Below are positions 10,101 through 18,104 of a DNA stretch of 64,000 nucleotides, in pieces. This stretch comes from Caulobacter sp. SL161. GTDB lineage: Bacteria > Pseudomonadota > Alphaproteobacteria > Caulobacterales > Caulobacteraceae. The stretch spans positions 1,612,001 through 1,676,000 of the forward strand of contig NZ_JAPPRA010000001.1 of assembly GCF_026672375.1 (NCBI RefSeq), in the 5' to 3' direction. The notes under the pieces are model-generated. The model saw only the letters and a program-made list of their open reading frames with translations. It had not been told where the DNA came from and searched no databases. The position numbers and the translations under genes are program-made. Positions within the stretch are counted from its first letter, which is position 1; the number at the start of each line of letters is the position of its first letter.

Positions 10101-10301
10101 ATCATGCAGAAGGCGACCGGCTATGTGGACGTGAACGTCAGCTACAACGTTCGCGACAACGTCACCGTCTACTTCAACGGGTCGAACGTCACCGGCGAGA
10201 TCGAGGACTACTACCTCCGCTTCGCCAAGGGCCAGACCCAGTACGCCAATCAGAACGAGTTCGAGCCCCGCTACACGCTGGGTATCCGCGCTCGCTGGTA
10301 G
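7188..10301 (+). CDS. TonB-dependent receptor (Caulobacter/Xanthomonas large type)
   Basis: A 1037-residue outer-membrane active transporter. The signal peptide is residues 1 to about 33 (cut near AFA-QQ). A TonB-box-like segment (EEVVVTGVRGS, about 43-53) is followed by a plug with SAEDIGKLPDVTIADSLQRI and then a long beta-barrel ending in aromatic-basic GIRARW. The plug phrase is typical of the large TBDR subfamily of Caulobacter and xanthomonads used for carbohydrates and other large nutrients. Translation starts at TTG with GGGGAG 7 bases upstream. LacI-type operators lie upstream and two halogenase genes lie downstream past a terminator. The substrate is probably a glucoside, given the GH3 and LacI neighbours (inference). 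Confidence 0.93.
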   Translation: MSQEARKSVLKRGLTLALVAGASQLALASGAFAQQAADNTQVEEVVVTGVRGSQLKSVDLKRKEAAIVDAISAEDIGKLPDVTIADSLQRISGVQIQRNAGEGATVNIRGLAQVITLLNGEQYLSAGNMGSAQPNLLDVPSQLMNQVLVYKSTNPRNALSGISGTLDLKTRRPFDFKNGLTMTGAAEAQRGERTKEDDYLLNGVLNWRNDRVGLMLSAAGSKANLGNNSSGVVGLSGNNDWGGSAATNFVSPHGFESFNRVVERKRLGVNASFQADLGEGFTLIAEGFYAKLDEYNRGAGINISNRWDGGAFGNWTKPTVSQNTGVNSPANGRPWAAVDEYDIDAWWVNSFSVNRTTKSESKNYNLELKYDNGGPFTSEVRAIRASGDRLSMNGQAQGDLSNWQYGPNRFTLFRDANDRTRGPFYPKSICDQYPAAQRSNAVVGSAGGCYLNPNPQGYGQNPQLHYNISGDHPVWSGFDRPITGGLGAGKSLKDYMANKDSYAIGAFSSEGNNEVSSDMNVFRAEGHYRFDDKFLGFITKIDAGVRQSDRSVSVEQFHLFSGFYGGVPGAVQANGSAIPAGGCEAQWKAIDVVMSQNQCQAGEFVPDPITGKPVFQGYTVNRPTKLTTYNNTIWVDDLGGVTSGIPGFWAIDPRDFDDAEAFHKKVFGGAIRVTVPGQTYDVTMKEQSAYGAANFEIGNLHGDFGLRVIQTELNVKQNLTGDTRNYGDTNADAGDSVSKRKYTDWLPSLNAVYDFNDNWKFRFAYAKTMQPLDLGNYGGGLSIFTADCGAALPNVRCVTGAAASGNPNLDPWRASNFDGAIEYYFGRASMLNISAFQLKIDSFVTGGTTTGRFPDQDGVIRRTVNVSLPVQGDGGSVKGLEVGAKVAFSDILPDMGVISNFGVDSNYTYSPSHESRLDLEGNEIPFFDNSKHQFNLVGWYQDDKLQARVAYNYRTDRLSGTMGGGGNAVIPIMQKATGYVDVNVSYNVRDNVTVYFNGSNVTGEIEDYYLRFAKGQTQYANQNEFEPRYTLGIRARW

Positions 10302-10358
10302 GCGAGAGCCTGTCCGCCTCTGATGGAAACATCAGAGGTGGATCAGCAGGCTCGATCT
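10302..10358. repeat. Inverted repeat after TBDR stop
   Basis: CCTCTGAT (10317-10324) pairs with ATCAGAGG (10331-10338), flanked by AGCCTG and CAGGCT. Similar AGAGCCTGT...ACAGGCTCT arms occur at 43627-43678, so this may be another small intergenic repeat family. Confidence 0.5.
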
Positions 10359-10410
10359 CGAGCATTCTTGAGCGTGGCGGCCACGCTCAAGTCCCCCTCT
10401 CACCTCCTGC

Positions 10411-10445
10411 GGCCGCCGTGGTTCTCCACGGCGGCCAATTTTTTA
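10411..10445 (+). terminator. Rho-independent terminator after TBDR
   Basis: An 11-base-pair stem, GGCCGCCGTGG (10411-10421) with CCACGGCGGCC (10426-10436), has a TTCT loop and is followed by AATTTTTTA. It separates the receptor from the halogenase genes. Confidence 0.9.
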
Positions 10446-10526
10446 GGGAGACGGCGCCTGTCCGGTTCGGGCGGCAACCGTTAGCCTGAAGACAAGCCGG
10501 ACACAGAGCCGGAACCGGGAGCGACC

Positions 10527-12059
10527 ATGCAGGACAATCGGATCCGCAAGCTGGTGATCGTCGGCGGGGGCACGGCCGGCTGGATGGCGGCTGCGGCGCT
10601 GCGGCGGCATTTCCACGGCGGTCCGCTGGAGATCACCCTGGTCGAGTCCGAGGAGATCGGCACGGTCGGGGTCGGCGAGGCGACGATCCCCACCATTCGC
10701 GGCTTCTACCAGCAGCTGGGCCTGTCCGACATCGAGGTGATGCGGGCCACGCAAGCGACCTGCAAGCTGGGCATCCGCTTCAACGGCTGGCTGCGCGAGG
10801 GCCAGTCCTTCATCCACCCCTTCGGCCATTTCGGCCAGGACCTGCGCGGCGTTCCGTTCCATCACTATTGGCGCAAGCTCGCCCAGGCCGGCGAGCCCAC
10901 CGACATCGCCGACTATTCGCTGGGCGCGTCGCTGGCCGCCGCCGGCAAGTTCATGGCCCCGCCGCGCAACCCGACCTCGACCCTGTCGATTTTCGACTGG
11001 GCCCTGCACTTTGACGCGGGCCTCTTCGCCCAGCTGATGCGCCGGGTCGCCGAAGACAACGGCGTGCGCCGCATCGAAGGCAAGATCACCAAGGTCAATC
11101 TGCGTCCCGAAGACGGCTTCGTCGCCGCGCTGGACCTGGAGAACGGCGACACCGTCGAGGGCGACCTCTTCATCGACTGCTCCGGCTTCCGGGGCCTGTT
11201 GATCGAGGAGGCCCTGCACACCGGCTACGAGTCGTGGAGCGACCTTTTGTTCTGCGATCGCGCCTGGGCCGTGCAGAGCGAAGGGCAGGGCGACCCGCCG
11301 CCCTATACCGACGTCACCGCCCACAGCGCCGGCTGGCGTTGGCGCATCCCGCTGCAGCATCGCTACGGCAACGGCTATGTCTTCTCCTCGCGCCACATCC
11401 GCGACGAGGACGCCCTGGCCGAGCTGAAGGCCGCCGTGCCCGATCCGCTGCTGCACGAACCGCGCCTGATCCGCTTCAATCCCGGTCGGCGCAAGCAGGT
11501 CTGGAACAGGAACGTCATCGCGCTGGGCCTGGCGTCCGGCTTCCTCGAGCCGCTGGAGAGCACCTCGATCGCCCTGATCGAGACGGGTATCGAGAAGATC
11601 AAGGCGCTGTTCCCCGACCGCGACTTCGCGCCCGAGCTGGCGGACGAGTTCAACGACTGGTCCCGCCGCGAGATGGAGCGCGTGCGCGACTTCATCATCC
11701 TGCACTACTGGGCCAACAAGAGAGGCGACACCGCCTTCTGGCGCGACTGCAACGCCGTGACCCTGCCCGACACGCTGCAACGCAAGATCGACCTGTTCCT
11801 TGGGCGCGGCCATTTCGTGCGCTATCGCTGGGAGATGTTCGCCCCGCCCAGCTGGATGGCGATCTATGCGGGCTTTGAGATGTTGCCGCAGGTCGTCGAT
11901 CCCAGCCTGGACGGCGTCGACCCCAAGGCGCTGAGCGCCCCCTTGTCGGAAATGCGCAAGGCCGTCCGCGAGGTGGTCGCCTCGGCCCCGCCGCACCAGG
12001 CGTTCCTCGATCAGTACTGTCGTGCCGCGCCGGCCCAAGCCTCCAGCGCGGCGGAGTAG
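10527..12059 (+). CDS. Flavin-dependent tryptophan halogenase family protein
   Basis: A 510-residue FAD-binding protein of the tryptophan halogenase family, which uses reduced flavin, O2 and halide to form hypohalous acid. It shows the GGGTAGW dinucleotide fold at about 13-19, the catalytic lysine in ATCKLGIRF (Lys80, equivalent to Lys79 of PrnA) and the diagnostic WxWxIP motif (GWRWRIPLQHR). All required residues are present, so activity is plausible. The substrate is unknown; relatives beside TBDRs in Caulobacterales (BrvH-type) prefer indoles or have no proven natural substrate. It is followed after 9 bases by a paralogue and they probably form one operon. Confidence 0.9.
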   Translation: MQDNRIRKLVIVGGGTAGWMAAAALRRHFHGGPLEITLVESEEIGTVGVGEATIPTIRGFYQQLGLSDIEVMRATQATCKLGIRFNGWLREGQSFIHPFGHFGQDLRGVPFHHYWRKLAQAGEPTDIADYSLGASLAAAGKFMAPPRNPTSTLSIFDWALHFDAGLFAQLMRRVAEDNGVRRIEGKITKVNLRPEDGFVAALDLENGDTVEGDLFIDCSGFRGLLIEEALHTGYESWSDLLFCDRAWAVQSEGQGDPPPYTDVTAHSAGWRWRIPLQHRYGNGYVFSSRHIRDEDALAELKAAVPDPLLHEPRLIRFNPGRRKQVWNRNVIALGLASGFLEPLESTSIALIETGIEKIKALFPDRDFAPELADEFNDWSRREMERVRDFIILHYWANKRGDTAFWRDCNAVTLPDTLQRKIDLFLGRGHFVRYRWEMFAPPSWMAIYAGFEMLPQVVDPSLDGVDPKALSAPLSEMRKAVREVVASAPPHQAFLDQYCRAAPAQASSAAE

Positions 12060-12068
12060 GACACCCCC

Positions 12069-13619
12069 ATGACCACCACCCACCCCAACGCCCTTCGCAA
12101 GATCGTCATCGTCGGCGGCGGCTCGGCCGGCTGGATCTCGGCGGCGATGCTCAGCCACTACTTCCAGAACGGCGGCTGCGCGGTCGAGCTGGTCGAGTCC
12201 GAGGAGATCGGCACCATCGGGGTCGGGGAGTCGACCATCCCGCCGTTCCTGCAGCTACTGGCCAGCCTGGGCGTCGACGAGCGCGACTTCATCCAGGCCA
12301 CCCAGGCCAGCTTCAAGCTGGGCATCCGCTTCGAGGACTGGAAGCAGAAGGGCCAGCGCTACTACCACCCCTTCGGCGCCATCGGCGGCCCGATCGGCCC
12401 GCACGAGTTCTATCAGTGCTGGCTGCGCGCCAAGGCCAACGGCCACCCGTCCAACCTGCAGGACTTCGCGCCCGGCACGGTGATGGCCGACCAGTGGAAG
12501 TTCATCCCGCCGGTCAAGGCCCAGCGCACCCTGATCGCCGGGGCCAGCTACGCCCTGCACGTCGACGCGCGCCTGGTGGCCAGGTTCCTGCGCGACTACG
12601 CCGAGGCCCGGGGCGTCAAGCGCACGGAAGGCATCGTCACCGATGTGGTCACCCATCCCGACGGCTCGGTCGCCAAGGTGGTCATGAAGGACGGTCGCGA
12701 GGTCGAGGGCGATCTCTTCATCGACTGCACCGGCTTCCGGTCGCTGCTGATCGGCAAGACCCTGGACGTGCCGTTCAACGACTGGTCGGACATGCTGCTG
12801 TGCGACCGCGCCGTCGTCGTGCAGACCGAAAATGTCGGCGCGCCGCACCCCTACACGGTCTCCAAGGCCGAGGACGCCGGCTGGCGCTGGCGCATCCCGC
12901 TGCAGCACCGGGCCGGCAACGGCTACGTCTTCAGCTCACGCCACCTCAGCGACGACGAGGCCCGCGCCACCCTCGTGCAGAACGTCGAAGGCCAGATGCT
13001 GATGAACCCCATGTTCATCGCCTTCAAGACCGGCATGCGCCGGCGCCTGTGGGACAAGAACGTCGTCGCCGTTGGCCTGGCCGGCGGCTTCATCGAGCCG
13101 CTGGAGTCGACGGCCCTGCACCTCATCTATCGCGGCATGGACTTCCTGCTGCGGTTCATGCCCGACCGCGACTTCGACCCGGCCCTGGCGGCCGAGTACA
13201 ACCGCCGCATGACCGCCGACTATGAGGAGATCCGCGACTTCATCGTGCTGCACTACTGCACGACCCAGCGTGACGACACCCCGTTCTGGCGCGACGTCCG
13301 CAACGCCCCGATCCCCGACAGCCTGCGGGAGCGCATGGCCCTGTTCCAGGCCCAGGGCGTGCTGCGCGAGGGCGTCGACGACATGTTCCGCAACCCGTCC
13401 TGGCAGTCGGTGATGGAAGGCATGGGCGTGCGCCCGCGCCGCTACCAGCAACTGGTCGACACCGTGCCCTACGAGGTCATCACCCAGACCCTGGACCAGT
13501 CCGCCCCGATCCTGGCGGCCCAGGTGGCGGGCCTGCCGAGCCACGGGGAGTTTTTGGAAAAGCACTGCCCCGCGCCTAAGCCTGAGACGGTGGTGGCGCC
13601 GTTTGGGGCGGTGGCTTAG
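12069..13619 (+). CDS. Second flavin-dependent halogenase family protein
   Basis: 516 residues, with the same architecture as the preceding gene: GGGSAGW near residue 14, Lys83 in ASFKLGIRF, and GWRWRIPLQHR. The two are clearly paralogues but far from identical, so they are not a recent duplication. The C-terminal part (RPRRYQQLVDTVP) is typical for this subfamily. It begins 9 bases after the first halogenase stop and is likely translated from the same mRNA. Tandem halogenases next to a TBDR suggest modification or detection of an imported aromatic compound, but this is inference. Confidence 0.9.
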   Translation: MTTTHPNALRKIVIVGGGSAGWISAAMLSHYFQNGGCAVELVESEEIGTIGVGESTIPPFLQLLASLGVDERDFIQATQASFKLGIRFEDWKQKGQRYYHPFGAIGGPIGPHEFYQCWLRAKANGHPSNLQDFAPGTVMADQWKFIPPVKAQRTLIAGASYALHVDARLVARFLRDYAEARGVKRTEGIVTDVVTHPDGSVAKVVMKDGREVEGDLFIDCTGFRSLLIGKTLDVPFNDWSDMLLCDRAVVVQTENVGAPHPYTVSKAEDAGWRWRIPLQHRAGNGYVFSSRHLSDDEARATLVQNVEGQMLMNPMFIAFKTGMRRRLWDKNVVAVGLAGGFIEPLESTALHLIYRGMDFLLRFMPDRDFDPALAAEYNRRMTADYEEIRDFIVLHYCTTQRDDTPFWRDVRNAPIPDSLRERMALFQAQGVLREGVDDMFRNPSWQSVMEGMGVRPRRYQQLVDTVPYEVITQTLDQSAPILAAQVAGLPSHGEFLEKHCPAPKPETVVAPFGAVA

Positions 13620-13744
13620 GGGGGGAGCGCCAGGAACGGACCCTGAACCCGCTCCAGAAGCCCGACGCTTGGCGATTGCCCTCCAAGCGGGACGCGGAGC
13701 ACGCATTCCTTGTGCTCCCGGCGCATCCCTCTGGGATGGGCACC

Positions 13745-13958
13745 CTAGTGAACAAAAAAGGCCGTGCGCGCGACACCGGCGTTGTTGCTGGCCTTCATCC
13801 AGCCGCGCACTTCGACTTCGTAAAGACCGACCGCGTCGGCGGGCACGTTCGCGACGAAGATCGCCGTATCGGGATCGAAGCGCAGAGGGATGCGGCGCAG
13901 CGACTTGCCGTTGGTCGTGACGAACGCTTCCACCTCGGTATCATCGGAGCGCCAGGGT
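13745..13958 (-). pseudogene. C-terminal relic of an unknown protein
   Basis: A leftward frame of about 70 residues ends ...GLYEVEVRGWMKASNNAGVARTAFFV-H. It looks like the last beta-rich domain of a larger exported protein. It has no convincing start or ribosome binding site. At its upstream end the reading continues sensibly in another frame (TVIPGDWTLALR), suggesting a frameshift as well as truncation. The 29-base palindrome abuts this end. I do not recognise the parent family. It could instead be a short real gene starting at ATG/GTG 13933. Confidence 0.45.
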
Positions 13959-13968
13959 CCAGTCTCCA

Positions 13969-13997
13969 GGAATTACGGTGACAGTGCACTTAATTCC
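13969..13997. repeat. 29-base palindromic element
   Basis: GGAATTA (13969-13975) and TAATTCC (13991-13997) flank a GGTGACAGTGCAC core. From memory, similar short elements are scattered in proteobacteria and are sometimes linked to REP-associated tyrosine transposases. No transposase is present here, so this is a lone copy. Confidence 0.55.
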
Positions 13998-14020
13998 GGG
14001 GCGATGTCGCCAGGCGTCCG

Positions 14021-15157
14021 TCAAGGCGCAGCGAAGCCGGCTGCCTTCTGCACAATCGTCACCAGCCCGCGATAGGCGTCCTGGTTTTTGGTGACGCCGG
14101 CGACCGTGATCCCGGCGTCAGGCGCATAGTAGGCGACGGTGCCCCAGTAGCCGCTGTGCCAATAGTAGTCGCGGCCGTTGGCCTGCCCGACGAAGACGCC
14201 GAGGCGATAACGGTCAGCGCCCTTGTGCGGGCCCTTCCACAGCATCGCCTGCAAGGTCTCGGAGCGCTCGAACAGGCGGCCTTCGAACAGCGCCGCCGTC
14301 AGGATCGCGAGATCCTTGGCGGACATGACGAGTCCGCCCCCGCCATGCAGGTCGACACTGGCGTCAAGATCGGTGACCTCGGCGTCTCCGATGAATTGGC
14401 GCGCGCGCTGCGGGGCGCGGCGCGGCTTGTCTTCCAAGATCTCCCACCAGGTCGACGACAGTTTCAGGCGATCCAGCTGCAGCTGCGTGCGCACCGCCTT
14501 GGCCAAAGACTGGCCTGTGATCCGCTCGATGATGTCGCCAACAAGGATGTAGCCGGTGTCGGAATAGTGGAAGGCGGCGCCGGGCGGGTCCACGGGCTTG
14601 CCCCACGTGACCGCCAGGCGAACCTGGTCCTCACGGGTCCAGCGCTTGCCCGGCTGCGAGAGCACCAAGGGCAGGTAACGCTCGTCCTGGGCGTGATCAT
14701 AGATCCCGGCGCTGTGACTGAGCAGGTGTCGCACCGTGATCCGGCGGGTGTCGTAGCCGCCATTCCGCAGCAGTTCATCAAGCCCCGGGGTCAAAAGCGG
14801 CCCGATCGCGGCGTCGAGATCGATACGACCCTGCTCCGACAGGCGCAAAACCGTCGCGGCGACGAAGGTTTTCGTATTGCTGGCGACGCGAACAGGCGTG
14901 TCGGGTGCAAGGGCCGGAACGGCGGCCACGCCGTCCTTGCCGGCGCTCGACACGGCGAACGGCGAAGCGACCCCCTTGCCCGTCACGAACAGGGCCATGG
15001 GCCGCGAGGCGGACGCGACCTCGGTCTGCAACACGTCTCGGCTCAGGGCTTGCGCGAATGCCGGCCCGGTCGGCTGGATCAACACGCATAGGGCGATCAG
15101 GATGGCCCAGAAGAGCTGACCGGTCAGGGGGGCGAACATCTTTGCTGTCAGGGGCAT
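14021..15157 (-). CDS. Serine beta-lactamase-like hydrolase (S12 family)
   Basis: A 378-residue exported serine hydrolase of the class C beta-lactamase / DD-peptidase fold. A signal peptide (hydrophobic LFWAILIALCVLI, cut near AFA-QA at 36) precedes the SxxK motif SNTK (Ser93, Lys96), the YxN-like motif YSD (Tyr198) and a C-terminal HSGYWG that replaces KTG. The HSG version is usual in esterases and peptidases of this family, so penicillin resistance should not be assumed. I start it at 15157 because GAAGG lies 5 bases upstream; the ATG at 15193 has no such site. It appears monocistronic. Confidence 0.85.
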   Translation of the reverse strand: MPLTAKMFAPLTGQLFWAILIALCVLIQPTGPAFAQALSRDVLQTEVASASRPMALFVTGKGVASPFAVSSAGKDGVAAVPALAPDTPVRVASNTKTFVAATVLRLSEQGRIDLDAAIGPLLTPGLDELLRNGGYDTRRITVRHLLSHSAGIYDHAQDERYLPLVLSQPGKRWTREDQVRLAVTWGKPVDPPGAAFHYSDTGYILVGDIIERITGQSLAKAVRTQLQLDRLKLSSTWWEILEDKPRRAPQRARQFIGDAEVTDLDASVDLHGGGGLVMSAKDLAILTAALFEGRLFERSETLQAMLWKGPHKGADRYRLGVFVGQANGRDYYWHSGYWGTVAYYAPDAGITVAGVTKNQDAYRGLVTIVQKAAGFAAP

Positions 15158-15277
15158 AGCGCCTTCATAGGTGTTGCCGGTCAGCACTGTCATGAGAGGA
15201 AGCGCCGACGTTCGCCGCTTTGGAGGATCTTACGGGCCTGTCCGTCTCCGGCCAAGGTCCGGTCTCCAACCGCCCCC

Positions 15278-15346
15278 TCACACCCGCTTCAGGCTGATGA
15301 TCCTCACCGGCGGGTTCAGGATCTGGCCCCGCATCGACGGCGCGCA
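15278..15346 (-). pseudogene. Relic of a cyclophilin 3' end
   Basis: Read leftward, the frame ends PSMRGQILNPPVRIISLKRV-stop. This matches the end of the intact cyclophilin at 17287 (PSMKGQILNPPVKIISMKRV-stop) at 17 of 20 positions. Homology stops abruptly upstream, so only the last ~70 bases survive. It is either a duplicated fragment or what remains of a deleted paralogue. Confidence 0.75.
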
Positions 15347-15393
15347 CAGGACATCGCAAAGCCCGCCGTTGACCGGGCTCTTCACCTCAGCGA

Positions 15394-15410
15394 ATGATAC
15401 ATTATATCAT
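15394..15410. promoter_or_regulatory. AT-rich palindrome, possible operator
   Basis: ATGATA (15394-15399) and TATCAT (15405-15410) are exact inverted repeats around CATTA in otherwise GC-rich DNA. The site could serve the aminopeptidase gene 260 bases downstream, or be left over from the deleted gene. No binding protein can be named. Confidence 0.3.
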
Positions 15411-15666
15411 AACGCGACGCAGTCGCGGAGGGATTGGGATCCAAAGCACCATCGACAGATCGAGCGTTCCGATCTCGCCCTCGAAAAGGGTGTTCGCTTC
15501 TGGGATCCAGTCCCTGGCTCACGGCGACGCCGCCACCGCACACAATGTGGCGTGCTTGGATAGATCGCCGGGCGTCTCCATTTCAGTTTGAACCTCCGCC
15601 GTTACGCAGCCTGCCGACCGCACCCACTGACCCAGTTCACCCGCCCCATCACCGGAGATGAAGGAC

Positions 15667-17280
15667 ATGACCTCTCGCACTCGCTCGCTCGCCGTATCGG
15701 CCATCGCCCTGATGGGGGCCTTCGTCGTGACCGCGCCCGATGTGGCCGCCGCGCAGACCTTGTCGCGTCCGGCGGAGGCCCCCAGCCTTGCGCCGCGCAC
15801 GGTCAACTTCTCCAAAGGCGTCGTGAAGGCCGAAGGCGTGCTGGTTCTGCCCCTGGCCGGGGCGGGCGACCTCGCCAAGCGGGGCGCGGGTCTGGAGGCC
15901 GGGACACGGCAGGCCATCGAACGGGCCTTGCGGTCGGCCGCCTTCGGCTATGGCGCGCGCCAGACCCTGACGCTGCGCGGGATCGGCGATTGGGACCGTA
16001 TCGTCGTCGTCGGCTTTGGCGCATCGGCGGCTGACCCGCAGTGGAGCGGCGCGGTCGTCGGCCGCGCCCTGGTCAGCGACCGCGGTCCGGTCACGGTCCT
16101 GGCGGGCGGCCTGCCGGCGGAGACCGTGGCGGCCTTCGCCACCGGGATGGGCATCGGCCACTATCGGTCCGACCTCTATCAGGCGGGGCGTCGAAGCGCC
16201 GTTCCGGGCGGTCCCGTCACCCTCGTCACCGACGCTCCGGACGCGGCGCGGTCGAGCTTCCAGGCGCGCGGCGTGGCGCTCGTTGAGGCCATGGCATGGG
16301 CCCGCGACGTGTCGAACGAGCCCGCCAACGTCATCTATCCCGAAACCTTCGTTGAGCGCACGCGGGCGGCCTTCGCCGGTGTCCCGGGCGTGACGATCGA
16401 GGTTCTGGACGTCCCGGCCATGGCGCGTTTGGGCATGGGCGCGCTCCTGGGCGTCGGTCAGGGTTCGGAGCGTTCGCCGCGTCTCTTGGCCGTCCGTTAT
16501 CGGGGTGAAGGCGCCCCCGCAGGCGGTCCGATCGCCCTGGTCGGCAAGGGCATCACCTTCGACAGCGGCGGTATCTCCATCAAGGCGGCCGCCGGCATGG
16601 GCAATATGAAGATGGACATGTCGGGCGCGGCTGCGGTCACCGCTTCGGTTCTGGCCCTGGCCCGATCCAAGGCGCCGGTCGACGTGGTCGCGGTCGCCGC
16701 GCTCGCCGAGAACATGCCCGACGGCCGCGCGATCCGGCCGGGCGACGTCCTGACGGCCATGAACGGCAAGAGCATCGAGATCATCAACACCGACGCCGAG
16801 GGGCGGCTGGTCCTGGCCGATGCGCTCGTCTGGACCGAGCGCAATCTGAAGCCGGCGGCCGTGGTCGACGTCGCCACCCTGACAGGCGCGGTCGGCGGGG
16901 CCCTGGGCGACGACTATGCGGGGCTGTTCAGCCGGCACGACGCCTTGGCGGCGCAACTCGATGCGGCGGGCCGGGCCACGGGCGAACGCCTGTGGCGGCT
17001 GCCGCTCAACGCGTCTCATGGGACTGACATGTCCTCCACCATCGCCGACCTGAAGAACACCGGCGAAGGCGGTGGCGGCGCCAGCACCGGCGCGTGGTTC
17101 ATCGGCGAGTTCGTGAGCCGAGACATCCCTTGGGCGCACCTGGATATCGCCAACATGGCCTGGAGCGGCGCGGGCGACTGGAATGCGGCGGGCTCAGCGG
17201 GTTTCGCGGTCCGCCTGCTCGAACGCTTCGTGCGCGACTGGCGCCCCGTCGCTCGCGAGCCGGGCAATGGGGGCGGATGA
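15667..17280 (+). CDS. Exported M17 leucyl aminopeptidase
   Basis: A 537-residue dinuclear-metal aminopeptidase of the M17 (PepA) family, which removes N-terminal residues from peptides. The M17 signature NTDAEGRL (about 374-381) and the metal/lysine segment VGKGITFDSGG are intact. Unlike classical cytoplasmic PepA it has a signal peptide (LAVSAIALMGAFVVTAP, cut near AAA-Q at about 29), so it should act in the periplasm or outside the cell. I prefer ATG 15667, where GGAG is 9 bases upstream; for the ATG at 15658 the same GGAG has no spacing. It converges on the cyclophilin gene with 6 bases between the stops. Confidence 0.9.
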   Translation: MTSRTRSLAVSAIALMGAFVVTAPDVAAAQTLSRPAEAPSLAPRTVNFSKGVVKAEGVLVLPLAGAGDLAKRGAGLEAGTRQAIERALRSAAFGYGARQTLTLRGIGDWDRIVVVGFGASAADPQWSGAVVGRALVSDRGPVTVLAGGLPAETVAAFATGMGIGHYRSDLYQAGRRSAVPGGPVTLVTDAPDAARSSFQARGVALVEAMAWARDVSNEPANVIYPETFVERTRAAFAGVPGVTIEVLDVPAMARLGMGALLGVGQGSERSPRLLAVRYRGEGAPAGGPIALVGKGITFDSGGISIKAAAGMGNMKMDMSGAAAVTASVLALARSKAPVDVVAVAALAENMPDGRAIRPGDVLTAMNGKSIEIINTDAEGRLVLADALVWTERNLKPAAVVDVATLTGAVGGALGDDYAGLFSRHDALAAQLDAAGRATGERLWRLPLNASHGTDMSSTIADLKNTGEGGGGASTGAWFIGEFVSRDIPWAHLDIANMAWSGAGDWNAAGSAGFAVRLLERFVRDWRPVAREPGNGGG

Positions 17281-17286
17281 CGCCGG

Positions 17287-17904
17287 TTAAACCCGCTTCA
17301 TGCTGATGATCTTCACCGGCGGGTTCAGGATCTGGCCCTTCATCGACGGCACGTTCGTCGCGCCGTCGGTCCGGCCGCTGAGGATCTTCTTCACGACGTC
17401 CATGCCTTCGACGACATAGCCGAAGACGGCGTAGCCCTGGGCGGCGTCGCTCTTGCCGGGCTTGGCGTCGAGATAGGGCTGGGGGCTGGCGCAGATGAAG
17501 AAGTCGGCGGTGGCGCTGCCGGGGGCGTCGCGGCCCATCGAGATGGCGCCGGCCTTGTGCTTGAGGCCGGTCTTCAGCGTGCTCTCGTGGGCGATCGGCG
17601 GGGCGCGGCGCGAATAGGGCTTGGGCTGGCCCTGGATCGAGCCCTGGCCCGGCGCGCCCTTGGCCCGGTTGGCGCGGAAGAACTGGCCGCCGTCGAAGCG
17701 GCGCTTGTCGACATAGCGCAGGAAATTCTCGGCCGTGATCGGGGCCTTCTTGTCCTCCAGCTCGACGACGATGGTCCCCTTGTCGGTCTGGATCGCCACG
17801 CGCGGCTTGCCGGCGGCGAGGGCGGGGGAGGCGGCCCCCAGCAGAAGCGGGGCGGCGGCCAGGGCGCCGATCAGGGCGCGGCGGACGATCTTCGAAGCGG
17901 TCAT
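17287..17904 (-). CDS. Exported cyclophilin-type peptidyl-prolyl isomerase
   Basis: A 205-residue PPIase that speeds proline isomerisation during folding of envelope proteins. A signal peptide (ALIGALAAAPLLLGAASPALA) precedes the cyclophilin fold, with FLRYVDKRRFDGGQFFRANRAKG and later FFICASPQPYLD and FGYVVEGMDVVKKI. The start at 17904 is favoured over 17937 by AGGAG 7 bases upstream. A second copy of its last 20 codons lies at 15278-15346. Confidence 0.9.
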   Translation of the reverse strand: MTASKIVRRALIGALAAAPLLLGAASPALAAGKPRVAIQTDKGTIVVELEDKKAPITAENFLRYVDKRRFDGGQFFRANRAKGAPGQGSIQGQPKPYSRRAPPIAHESTLKTGLKHKAGAISMGRDAPGSATADFFICASPQPYLDAKPGKSDAAQGYAVFGYVVEGMDVVKKILSGRTDGATNVPSMKGQILNPPVKIISMKRV

Positions 17905-18104
17905 GGCGGCTCCTGGAGTTTCCAGCGGTGATGACACGGCGCGGCGCGATTTGTCTCCCTCCCCATCAAGAGGGAAGGGCGGCTGAGAAAAAAGTGACCG
18001 CTACCATAATTCCCCATCGCAAGACTGGCGTTCGCTGAGCTAGGGTCGCGGCGTTGGGGACGACCGCAGACGACATGCGGCGTTTAAGAGGGAAGGGAAG
18101 GCGT

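Larger units (their letters stand above)
13620..14020. other. Region with a gene relic and a palindrome
   Basis: Between the convergent halogenase and serine hydrolase genes. It holds a truncated leftward reading frame (13745-13958) and a 29-base palindrome (13969-13997). I see no intact gene. Confidence 0.6.
15158..15666. other. Intergenic region with a cyclophilin-tail relic
   Basis: About 510 bases without an intact gene. It contains a relic of a peptidyl-prolyl isomerase 3' end (15278-15346) and an AT-rich palindrome (15394-15410). An imperfect inverted repeat around GGGATCC lies at about 15428-15446 and 15498-15520. The aminopeptidase ribosome binding site is at 15654. Confidence 0.55.

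Noticed and set aside
15428..15520. GGGATTGGGATCC / GGGATCCAGTCCC imperfect inverted repeat
   Set aside because: Arms have several mismatches and gaps and a 50-base loop; not convincing as a functional element.
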